A DNA stretch of 64,000 nucleotides, from positions 35,569,479 through 35,633,478 of the forward strand of contig OX246741.1 in the NCBI GenBank assembly GCA_945910005.1. Reading direction: 5' to 3'. The translations under genes and the position numbers were made by a program. Source of the DNA: Isoperla grammatica (taxonomy: Eukaryota; Arthropoda; Insecta; Plecoptera; Perlodidae). This document shows, one piece after another, positions 54,744-64,000 of the stretch; the first letter of the stretch is position 1, and each line of letters opens with the position of its first letter. The notes under the pieces were generated by a model. It was not told the DNA's origin and searched no databases. It worked only from the letters and a program-made list of their open reading frames with translations.

Positions 54744-56232
54744 TTAAATTGAAAGAATGACATTAGTATTTGTTTGTGCCTTTGAAGGCTTTAGGCTTTC
54801 CCGTCCGCCAAAGTTCTTGATAGCGTCCATCAGTTCGTCTCGAGGGTTAGTGAATCGACTCACCGGTGGCCTTTGTGTTGGTTTCTTTAACAACATTGCT
54901 GGTGGTTTTGGAGGTTCTGGGATATTGTTACCGCTTCTTTCATCCGCGTGATCGATAACGGATGAATTTCGCTGAACTTTGGCTCCGAACGTCTGACTTA
55001 TATTTGATTTTGTTTTCAGGTTTTCGATACCATTTATAGTTTTCAATGGCTGTTTTGTGGCTTTGGAATCAAAATGCATTCCATTTGTTGCGCCAGTTTT
55101 TGAACCGTATTTAAATGAAAGATTTTCAGTTTTCTCTGGTTCAATACTTATTTTGACCGGTCCTCGGTCGTAGTTGGCCGCCTCCGTTCCGGCAAAACGA
55201 AAACCTTTGACGATCGGCATCGGCTTCGGCCCACTGAAACCGTTCACTTTCACAGTGCTAAAGTTTTGGCGGACACTCTGTGATCTCGGAAGTTGAACAG
55301 ACGGCTGCATGTTTTGCACCGAGGCCGCGTGTTGGATTATCTTGGCACTTCCTTCGCCAGAACCGTTAATACCGATCACAGACGTGTATTTCTTTCCCCC
55401 ATTAGAAAGAGTTTTAGATTGGCTGAAATTATTTTCTGGTGCCTCAATGTTAATCTGACTGGTACTGATGCTTTTCGTAAGAGCAGAGCTAGTGTTCGTG
55501 ATTACCGACCCGGCGACTTTACCAAAAGCAGGTTCTACATAACTGTGTCTATTATAAAATGTGCCTTGGTGATAATTAACAGGTACGTTAGCTACGTTAT
55601 TACTACTTGACGCATTCAGGTGAGTGGAGCTCATATTTCTAAGTAGGACACCATTTTCTGGTTGAGGTTTCTTAAGCTCGACGGCCCGAACTATTGGCAA
55701 TCTTTCGTTTTGCAATTCGGGTTTCGAACTAATTTTTTCCTGCTTGGCAACTTGACTATTTTGATCGAAATTCCCTAGAAGACTTGTGCTATTTCTATGG
55801 TTCGATGATGTGTGGGAAACAATGCGCATTGTAAGAGGAGTTGGTTCTATTTTTTTTAATCTCTCGTCGGTACTTTTTACTGCAGTTAGTTTGTTTTGAG
55901 TGGTGTCCTTATTAACAAGGTTTGTAACACTACTACTGTTATTCACATTGTTATTCTTATTTATTACTGTGGGTTCTTTTGAAGTTTGTTGTGTATTTAC
56001 TTGTGAACTATTTACATTACTGGTAGTCGATTGTTTTCCCATTCGGTAATCTCGGTCTGATTTCAGACTGACTTGGACCTTGGGCCGTTCACTCCAAGTT
56101 GAGAAGTTGATGGCGGGTGGGCCCCGGTAGATAAACGGAGGAGGTTCCGACTTTGGCACTTGGGAAGAAGCCGCAACAGGTTCAGATGTATTTTCCTGTG
56201 AACTAGAAGCCGGCTGCGGAGTTTTGGTTTCA
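54744..56232 (-). CDS. COBL: Cobl-like last exon with WH2 motif
   Basis: Acceptor TTTTTTACAG. About 496 codons: PPPFIYRGPPAINFSTWSER near the start, a long Asn/Ser-rich middle, then PPAMLLKKPTQRPPVSRF and RDELMDAIKNFGGRESLKPS before the stop at 54744-54746. The WH2 core (L-M--I----G---L) is about 25 residues from the end. Confidence 0.88.
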
Positions 56233-59200
56233 CTGTAAAAAAAATAATGAAGCAAATAGTAATAATCACTGTCAGCACTTTAGTGGTACGGCTTTAATAT
56301 TCGTCCATTTCAATCATAATCTCTCATTGGTCTATTCTCATTTTACAAGAGCCAATTTTCAGATTCACATTTTTAACAACAATCTCTATTCTTCTTCTTA
56401 TTGATTATAAATTATTTAATTAATTACGGTAATTAATTATAGAAATAACAACCGTAACAATTACAATATTGAAAGTTTTCATATTCATTGTTCAGCTGAT
56501 ACAAACCAAATCCCAAGTAAGAATCACTTTTTCAAAACTTTGAAGAGTCTCAAGACATCAATAAAAAATAAAAAAAATAATTTTAGCAAGTCAGATTCCC
56601 CTCTACCATTAAGGGGAAGGACTACTCGTCAATATTAAACCCCGCGAAATTAACGTATTTTCGTCATATCTCAATAACGCCACACAATATCGAAAAAGTG
56701 ACAACTACGCATACTTTGGATTCGTGAGAGCTCAATACCGTATGAAAAAGATTTATTAGTTTGCACTAATTATAATTATTATTTCGAATTTAATTAATTC
56801 ACAAGTTAATTAGAAATTACAACAATAATTACTACAATCCACGAAATCTTTTTCATATGGTATTGAGCTCTCACGAATCCAAAATATGCGTAGTTGTCAC
56901 TTTTTCGATATTGTAAGGCGTTATTGAGATGTGACGAAAATACATTCATTTCGCGGGTTTTAATATTGGCGATTAGTCCTTCCTCTTAAGAATCCCATGC
57001 AATGGTGTATTATGTATAATTATTTTTAATGAAGTTTCACCCTCCACATTTTTTCTCCCACTCTGCACAATGCCCAGGTTTCACATACAATTGCAATTGG
57101 AGATCTCCCAACTAATGTATAAACAAATGGTTGGTAGCGCAACTGATGATAACTATTGCACAATAAAGACCTCCTAAACAACATAATGAGAAGTGGAAAC
57201 TCACGTTTCTGTGTTCGCGTACAAGTCCTTACGGACGGTTTGCTTGGGAGTGTGCGACTCACTCGTCTCTTCTGGTTGGTTGTAAATAATCTGAGACTGA
57301 CTGAGCCGAGGGAGGATGGCCTTCATCACTTGAAGCGACTGTAGTGGAACGTCTTCAACTTGATTTAGGTTCGCATCACTTGTTGATTTGCGCAGACCGC
57401 TAGAAAACAAACGTAAATGTTATTTAATTAATAAAATGTCTATCTTAATCAGACTGTTATGAAATGGATTTACAAAGGACAATAAATAAAACTATGCAAC
57501 AATGAATGGATAGTAAGACATTGAAGAAAATAAAATTACTCTTAAAAAAATAACTCAATTATGTATTGTTTTTGAGTGTGTGGTAGGAGGGGCCAAACGG
57601 CTAGATATGCTTGGTGGGTGTAAAGTTGAAGGGAACCCAACAGCTTACCTGGTTGATGACTGCAGGCCGCAGGGGTCTTATAGAAAATAAATTGATACAT
57701 AGAAAATAAATTGATACATAGAAAAACAAAGAAAAACAAAAACGTCGAAACAGTTTCGGCCGAACGCCCTGTTCAGCCGAAACAGTTTCTACGTTTTTGT
57801 TAATCACTCGTTTTGTTAATCACTCGACGAGTGCAGAGGGGTGACCACCTGCAGCCATCGAGTGATGACGGGGTCACGTCACCTCTCTACACTAGTCGAG
57901 TGATCAAAGCCCTGTTCGGCCTTTACACAATTTCCAATATTTTTTTTTTTTTTTTTTTTTTATATGCATCTATTTATTTTCTAGAAGACCCCTGCAGTCA
58001 CCAACCAGGTAAGCTGTTGGGTTACCTATAAACTTTTCCCCCACCAAGTCTCTCTTATTGTTTTTGAAATAAATGTTTACCTGGAATTGGCTTCTTCCTC
58101 GCGCACCAAACTACTGATGGACTTTGTTCGACTGATGCTCTGGAAGGTCGAAGGTTTGGCGTAAGGTCGAGCCAGAGAAACGTGTGACGTAGAACGTTTC
58201 ACCAACGGAACTGGTCGATCCTTATCCGTCATCGAGTAGGAATTGGTCCGCGTTACCGGCAAGAAGTTCGAAGGAGCGAACGGTTTCTTGAAAACTGGAT
58301 CAGTCTGGTTTTCACTGAATATACTATCTATACTTTGGGGTTTGTTATAAGTACTAATGGTGAAGTTTTTCAATTGGTTTGATAGTTGCAGGTCAGTGTT
58401 TGAGGCTCTATTAATTGAGTTCTTGTTTTTATAAAGGTCACTGTCTTCCAATTTTACTTTTGTGGGTGCAACTGTTACTTTATTATCAATATCATCTTCA
58501 AAGTTTTGATTATTAAAGAGTGGATTGACTTTGTAAACCTCCTTGGTAACTCCGTCCTGACGTAACCGTAAATCTCCGTTGTTGAATTTCGGTTTTGTCC
58601 TCGAGATCTGTTCCGCGACGGATATAGTTTGCGGCTCCCAGTCCGATTCAGGATTCACAGTAGTTTTACCCAACACAACGACCTCTTTCTCCTTCACAGA
58701 CTTCTCATTATTATCCAGGGAACTCTGCGAACTCAGCGAACTATGACCGTTTTGAAGCGACGTCGTACTTATAGCATCGTTAGAGATGCATTCGCCGAGT
58801 GTTGAACCATCCTGGGTTCCAATTGTTGATGACTGATCAATATTGTTGAACGTTGGAATAGGTTTAAACTTGTTTTGTTCCTTGTCGGTTGGGGACTCTT
58901 GGAAAACGTTGGCGTCGGCTAGGACGACCGTTTCAAACTCGGTGGTGGTCGGAGAGTGAAGGTCGCGGAATGCCGAGGGTGGAGCAGGAAGGTGGTACTG
59001 CCACTCGGCTACTTCCTCAACCTCAGACATACAAGCACTGTTGTCGCTCAGTACAGAGTCTACGGTTGGTGGAATTACCACCGCTTCTTCGTCACCTAGA
59101 ATATACAAGGAATATTACTGTAATGAATATCTTTCATATAACAGCTGTCTATAGGGTCACAACAATGATAAAGCGGGTGTTACACGGAGAAGTAAGAAAA

Positions 59201-62200
59201 GTAAAAAGCAGAAAGTGAAGAGTAGAGATAGCGTGTAGCTTACGGGACTTTTCACTTTCACTTTTCACTTGTTCAACATTGTCCTACTTTGGAGAGAGCT
59301 TCTCACTTTTGTTCTTTTCCCGTAAACTACACGCTATCTCTACTCTTCACTTTCTGCTTTTTACTTTTCTTACTTCTCCGTGTAACAGCCGCTTAAGCAT
59401 TATGAAAATCACTTGAGTTTTAATTAAAGCTATTTATTTAAATCATCACATTTAAAATAAAAATTAGAATATTCAAAATTTTGGGAGTGTGCTTAATTTA
59501 GTCTTGTGTATGTTGCATCAGGCATAAATAGCCAGAAGTCGCTATGTAAATAGTTAAGCGGTAGCACACTGCTCCCCAGAGTGATGTGAAATTGGATAAG
59601 AGGTCAGATATCTATTTGTGTGGCCTGCCTAATGGTTTCAGGTAAGCTGTTGGTTCCTATCCTTCTTTCCCACCCATGTGTACTAGACCGCATCTTTAAA
59701 ATTTCCTATACATGTATATACAGGTATACTGTACATAAATACTGTACTATGCTTAGACAGGGTCACAGTTAACCAGTACGTAAACAATACAGTACAATTT
59801 GGCACTGGGAAAAATAAAATACATGTAGTTAAAAATGATTGTGAGCATGCACCTTGATTCCTGAGGATGATTGAGGCCACAATACCATCTATGTTTACAC
59901 ACGTCTCTATGTTACTCTTGCCACCAATTAGAAGATCTTGTTCGTCTACACTCTGTAAACTTGTAACAGACCCAAAAGACACAACACTTTCTGTTTTGCT
60001 GATCAAGCTTTCAACTGCCCCAACAAGTTCTTCATTTATCTTCTCTGGGCTTGAAGCAGACTCCGTCGAGTCTTCTCTCAAGCTTGTAACTGGCCCCTCA
60101 TTTGACTTCTCTGGACTATTTAAGCTTGTAGCAGACCCAATCAAGTCTTCTCTCCCTTTTCCAAGGCTTGTCAAGCTTGTAACAGATCCCATTTGACCAC
60201 TTTTCATTTCTCTCTGATCATTATTAGGCACAGTACTATCTGGCATCATTTCTACAAAAGTACTACTTTGTGGTATATGTTCATAATTGTCTAAGCTAAT
60301 TTTATGCAGCCCAGACGTTGTACTTGATAAAGGTATTTCAACACCAAAATCAGAAACATTTTTTGTTTCTTCAGGTTTGTTAATGGAAGTGTAACTTATT
60401 GGCATCTCAAACATTTCTAACTCGTCATCAATGTCTAACTCTACACGATCCGTAAGACCATGGTTAATATTTTCTGATATGATCGATTGATATTTTGAGT
60501 TACTGCTTTGAGGCACATGCGATCCCATTGAAGGTACATCGGAGAGGACGAGCGTAGTTTGTCCAACATCAAAAGGCTGGTCTTTGCTCTCATAAGCCAT
60601 CTTCCTGTCCATTGACTCAATATCACTAGAATCCGTGTCTTCCTCCTTGATCGATCTAATCACGACAGCTCTTGCATCTTCTCTTTCTAGTCTCGTCTCC
60701 TGCTCCTTTTCTCTGATATTATTAATTTCGTTGGGCGGAATAGTTGCGGACAGCAATTGCTCATCTTCTTGCCTCAACTGAGGTATTTGTCGAGGCAGAG
60801 GTTGTGGTTGGGGTCTCTCCAATACCCGAGGTTTGGGCTTGGGTCTTGACTGTGTTAGTTCTACAAGTACCAAAGCCAACATGCAAGAGAAAGCAGGAAA
60901 TAAAAGTACATTAGATAAATATTCATTATCTACAAACTATGAACATAACCAACCCCAATCATTATCAATAATTCCCAGTTAATACTAAGAAGGCAGACCA
61001 GAAAACACAAACAAAAAAGTAAACAAAGAATATGAAGCCAAGTAACCATGACAAGACATGTATTAAAAATGGTTCAAATTGATGAAGTTGGCATGCACAA
61101 GGAGATGATTATGGCCATACTAGATTCAAATGGCAGAGATGTTAGAAGAACGTGATGCCCAGTGTGGAGCAGCTGTTCTGACTATAATTATCTGTGGTAA
61201 TTCCAAAGAGTATAATAAAATTTAAAAAATTTAAAATAAAATTTTTCAGTAGGATTCAAACTTGACCAAAGAAGGTAATAAATGTCATGTCAAGCTAATC
61301 ATCATCCACCATTTGTCAACTGCTTCAAACAAACTCTGCTCGATGTTCCAAGACTTTGGCCAGTTCCTTCAGAAAATTATTCCAAGACTCGGAAGATTCC
61401 CTTCTATTGATCAGGATATCAGGAGGAGGTGGCGCCAATATACTGAGTTTCCTCGTTAACGTTACGCACTTTGCTGTACCACAGTCCCCCTTTATACCGC
61501 ACGTACCACTAACTTGGAGTGACCCAGAGGTGGAATCGTTGTGAACAACAGCCTTGGCTTCCTTTTCAATAACATCGTTTTCTAAAATATCCTCATCAGT
61601 GGAAGAACAACTGTCGATTGTTTGGAAAGTGGACATAGGTTTTGATGCTACTGGTACCTCACATAAATCTACACTATGAATTCTTTTAAGACTTGCTTTC
61701 CTACGAGCCCAATCATCACATCCGTACTCATTTCCACTATCTACACTAATATTATCAACAGCTAGCTTACCTTGAACTGCAGGGGGTGGAGAGTGAACAA
61801 TAGCACTAGTTACAAGGTCAGGGGAGATAATGGGTGTGGCCAAATGTTCTACTCTGGATGTGGCAATATCTAACGAAGGAATGTCTTCTTCCGTAACCGA
61901 CAGCTCGGATTCCATCGATGTTTGCTCCACATTTTCAACTTTGGGTACACTTTGTCTTTTTGTTGTGGTTAAATCTAGGACAATATCCTCTTCATCCAAA
62001 ATGTCGTCTAGCTTCGGGGTATTATGGACAGGTCTAGAAATGTTTTTGTCGGAATATGCTAGCCTTTCATCTATATTTGAATTATCTCGACTAGGAATTG
62101 GTTTGTTCTGATCGAAGGTTTTGATGTCGTGCAGAAGAGCAGCTACAACTTCCGTTGGTTTAGAAGCGTCTTTCTTTCTGTTGTTTCTGTCGTGCAGTAT

Positions 62201-63836
62201 TTGTTCAGTGTTTAACTTATTGACGGAAGCTACTGGAGGTGGGGGGGCTGGAGCTGCTTTCTTCTTTCTAGGCATCAGACCTGAAACAATTCAATTACCG
62301 GTTATAGTATAGCGCAAATTATTTAGAATTAAAAAAAACACATTTGCTCACATTCCTCTATCTATATTACAAAAAAATAGGCAAGTATAAATTTAATTTT
62401 CCCCACATAACAAATAAATTATGTTTGTAGATAAGTACTCATGCAAAGAAATTTAGTAGATATAGATTCACTTCCTGACAGTGGAATGTTCAACATATTT
62501 GAGTTGATAAGTTGTGTAGCATGCTTCCATGTCAAATATATTACACATGCACTTAAACAATTTGTCATTGATGCAATCACGATGAAATATACAACCACCA
62601 ATTCCCCACCAATCACCAGAAAACTGATAGTGATACCTTGTGAAGCCAGTGAGGAGGTGGATGCACTGTGCATGTTCTGTGCATTGATGCCAACTGCCGT
62701 GAGGTTTGACAGAGACCGAGATAGGTTGTGGTTGCCAGCAGTGCTAGTCCCGTGCTGCAAGGTGGAAGACTTGTTCTTCGCTACGATGTGGTTCGTTGAT
62801 GGTAACTTACTCCTGCGAGGAAGGGTGTCCGCAGAACTAAAGCAGAAAATACCATAGGTAAATTATAGCCTACATTTAGAATGTATCTGATTATTATTAG
62901 AGCTTCCCAATGATATCGATAATTTGATACGATGACAATAGAAAAATAACTTGATATTGATCTAGAATGAATATACCGTTCATTTCGCGATATCGAACAT
63001 GCGCCTAATTGTTAAGAAAAAACTATTTTTCTGCTGTACAGTACGGTTTGATAGTGTTGCGATTTTGCATTTTCGTCACTGACTCGTGTGGATATTTTAC
63101 ATTTTGAATAATACAACATACAAATTGAAACACATAGTAAGATAATTCAAAGTTAGATTTTATAATGGATAGCCTCCGACTGATCTGGAAATCCTTAAAA
63201 CAGACGAGAAAAGTTTTGATATCGCTGATATCGTCAATATTGATATGTCACTTGAAAACTTCGATATCTCGGTAGGAATCGATATCCCTTCCCTTCCCTT
63301 GATATTGATATGATTTCTTTTTATCGTTGGGCAGCCGTAATTATTGTATCATCAAAAGTTATGGAGAAAATTATGTTTTTATGATACCAAAGATATTTGA
63401 TGTGAACAGAAATGAGGCAACATGTTGGCCTAGGAAAGAGGTAACAGTATTTTATTTCCCCCTACTTTGCCAAACCTCAACCACTTCACTAAACTTTAAA
63501 AACATAACCATAATTTGTTTGTTCTTCTATTGAGGCTTACCGTCACTCTACTCAGGAAAGCTGCTGGCATCCTATCCCTCTCATGCAACTCACATTAATT
63601 ATTTACAAATTCAAACATTCATCAACAAATTTCAACAAATAATATAAATTGTTATGTGCATCCCTAGTTAGTTAGTGCTCGCCCCATAGTCCGAGCGAGA
63701 TGATATACGAGTGTTTACCTGTTGGTCCGAGTGTCGGGGCTCTCGGACAATACGGACGCCTCGTGATAGCCACTACTGTCCGAGCTGGTTCGAGAGTGAC
63801 TCAACATTGTTCCTCCATCTTTACCGCCATCCCCTC
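54744..63836 (-). CDS. COBL: Cordon-bleu (Cobl)-like actin regulator, 3' seven exons
   Basis: Exons 63719-63836, 62637-62836, 61507-62280, 59853-60860, 58081-59095, 57205-57399 and 54744-56232 read in one frame of about 1,600 codons. N-terminal exons, expected to carry the ubiquitin-like Cobl domain, lie beyond the right edge. Visible marks: HSRTSSDSSGYHEASVLSES, a KRAP-like Lys/Pro motif (MPRKKKAAPAPPPPV), long Ser/Thr-rich disordered regions, INFSTWSERPKVQVS with DRDYRMG, and near the C-terminus one WH2-like actin-binding motif (RDELMDAIKNFGGRESLK). Cobl proteins bind actin monomers through WH2 motifs and promote filament growth in morphogenesis and cell projections. Vertebrate Cobl has three WH2 motifs; one is seen here. 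The 61325-62280 exon can also end in its own stop, which suggests a shorter isoform. Confidence 0.78.
56617..56993. mobile_element. MITE M9 in Cobl-like intron
   Basis: TTAAGGGGAAGGACTA and TAGTCCTTCCTCTTAA ends. Arms of about 135 bp include TTTTCGTCATATCTCAATAA and CACGAATCCAAAATATGCG. TTAA at both ends could be the target site. Confidence 0.88.
57205..57399 (-). CDS. COBL: Cobl-like exon
   Basis: Acceptor GTTTTCTAG, donor GAAAC|GTGAGT. Encodes GLRKSTSDANLNQVEDVPLQ, then AILPRLSQSQIIYNQPEETS. Enters after a split Ser codon and leaves in phase 2. Confidence 0.82.
57588..58040. mobile_element. Inverted-repeat element with nested palindrome in Cobl-like intron
   Basis: CCCAACAGCTTACCTGGTTG (57627) mirrors CAACCAGGTAAGCTGTTGGG (58003). 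TATAGAAAATAAATTGATAC and GTCTTATAG pair with the complementary block at 57963-57990. Centre has ACGAGTG palindromes and a T19 tract at 57942. Related ends appear at 59640 and 63545-63580. Confidence 0.7.
58081..59095 (-). CDS. COBL: Cobl-like large exon
   Basis: Acceptor ATATTCTAG, donor TCCAG|GTAAAC. About 338 codons, acidic then Ser-rich: GDEEAVVIPPTVDSVLSDNS, WQYHLPAPPSAFRDLHSPTT, and RTNSYSMTDKDRPVPLVKRS. The composition is that of a disordered region. The last residues (ISSLVREEEANS) join GLRKSTSD. Confidence 0.85.
59166..59395. mobile_element. MITE M10 in Cobl-like intron
   Basis: Hairpin: GCGGGTGTTACACGGAGAAG and CTTCTCCGTGTAACAGCCGC, arms about 70 bp (CAGAAAGTGAAGAGTAGAGA on the left). 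Flanks are ATAA and TTAA, with no clear duplication. Confidence 0.9.
59853..60860 (-). CDS. COBL: Cobl-like large exon
   Basis: Acceptor ACTTGTAG, donor ATCAAG|GTGCAT. About 336 codons: ELTQSRPKPKPRVLERPQPQ, a charged stretch REKEQETRLEREDARAVVIR, and Ser/Thr-Leu repeats (GSVTSLTSLG, GSATSLNSPE, GSVTSLQSVD). Phase 1 at both ends, so it could be skipped or included without changing the frame. Confidence 0.82.
60861..61324. other. Cobl-like intron
   Basis: AT-rich, no feature recognised. If the short isoform is used, this also holds its 3' UTR: minus-strand AATAAA-like signals occur near 61215-61250. Confidence 0.4.
61325..62280 (-). CDS. COBL: Cobl-like KRAP exon, with alternative terminal reading
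   Basis: Acceptor TGTTTCAG. Starts GLMPRKKKAAPAPPPPVASV, a KRAP-like Lys/Pro cluster, then acidic and Ser-rich sequence. Read through, it ends ILAPPPPDILINRRESSESW, NNFLKELAKVLEHRAEFV and TGA (61325-61327). To join the next exon a phase-1 donor is needed. AGTG|GTACGT (exon end 61507) is the best, with CTCA|GTATAT and TGCG|GTATAA as alternatives. Short and long isoforms are therefore both plausible. Confidence 0.8.
62637..62836 (-). CDS. COBL: Cobl-like exon
   Basis: Acceptor TTCTGCTTTAG, donor CACAAG|GTATCA. Encodes SADTLPRRSKLPSTNHIVAK, then SRSLSNLTAVGINAQNMHSA. Enters after a split Ser codon and leaves in phase 1. Confidence 0.83.
62880..63718. other. Cobl-like intron with inverted-repeat-like ends
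   Basis: GCTTCCCAATGATATCGATA (62902) and ATATGATTTCTTTTTATCGT plus TGGGCAGCC (63307-63334) are weakly inverted. ATATCGATATC-rich motifs cluster at 63215-63300. A degraded MITE is possible. No gene. Confidence 0.4.
63719..63836 (-). CDS. COBL: Cobl-like exon (most upstream seen)
   Basis: Acceptor CGTGTTACAG, donor CAACAG|GTAAAC. Encodes GDGGKDGGTMLSHSRTSSDS and SGYHEASVLSESPDTRTN. Enters with two nt of a split codon, so further exons lie to the right of the window. Confidence 0.83.
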
Positions 63837-64000
63837 CTGTAACACGAGAACCTTCGTCAGTTGGTCGCATGGAGCTACAGTACCAGTATTACTATTACAC
63901 AACAATGCACAAACAAAAGGCTTGACAGAAAGATAGAAAACACATTTAAATACGTACACTTAATTTGTGACACTTCAAAATTTCATTAAAAAAATAAAAA
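63837..64000. other. Intron at right edge
   Basis: Intron upstream of the last visible Cobl-like exon. No feature seen. Confidence 0.6.

Overview
The window is animal nuclear DNA. It is AT-rich and intron-rich, with GT-AG splice sites, and it is crowded with microsatellites, SINEs and small inverted-repeat transposons (MITEs). Gene content and repeat style suggest an invertebrate, possibly an arthropod; the sequence alone does not fix the species. Three host genes can be assembled exon by exon with splice phases that agree.

(1) 1701-7665, minus strand: the 5' part of an SLC22-type organic ion transporter (MFS). Four exons are present and the gene runs off the left edge. (2) 32468-50077, plus strand: a P protein (OCA2-like) gene of fifteen exons that joins into one frame of 788 codons plus stop. 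(3) 54744-63836, minus strand: the 3' part of a Cordon-bleu (Cobl)-like actin regulator. Seven exons are present, including a proline-rich KRAP-like exon and a C-terminal WH2 motif; the N-terminus lies beyond the right edge. SLC22 and OCA2 are divergent across about 25 kb of repeat-filled DNA. OCA2 and Cobl are convergent, tail to tail.

The most unusual region is the 5' half of OCA2. The exon encoding the first membrane segment is followed by a tandem array of 12 copies of a 113-bp unit made of exon 3' half, splice donor and intron start. A 1.2-kb hAT element sits in one copy and its 8-bp target duplication is the splice donor itself. The next exons of the luminal loop show a partial duplication (exon 4) and a five-copy 150-bp array carrying acceptor, exon and donor (exon 5). 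Further along the gene a MITE ends 16 bp before an acceptor, a hexanucleotide microsatellite begins exactly at a donor, and SINE pieces lie next to two more splice sites.

Mobile DNA elsewhere includes a PIF/Harbinger element that keeps only the first exons of its transposase and MADF genes (5011-6132). A 3.8-kb structure with about 700-bp terminal inverted repeats (7694-11503) holds a broken HEEADTR-motif gene with a Cys-rich tail plus a non-LTR RNase H fragment. There are hAT elements with 8-bp duplications at 17947-18250, 34701-35902 and 50281-52559, several MITE families, at least two tRNA-derived SINE families, and 47-, 81- and 98-bp minisatellites. No canonical tRNA, rRNA or CRISPR locus was found.
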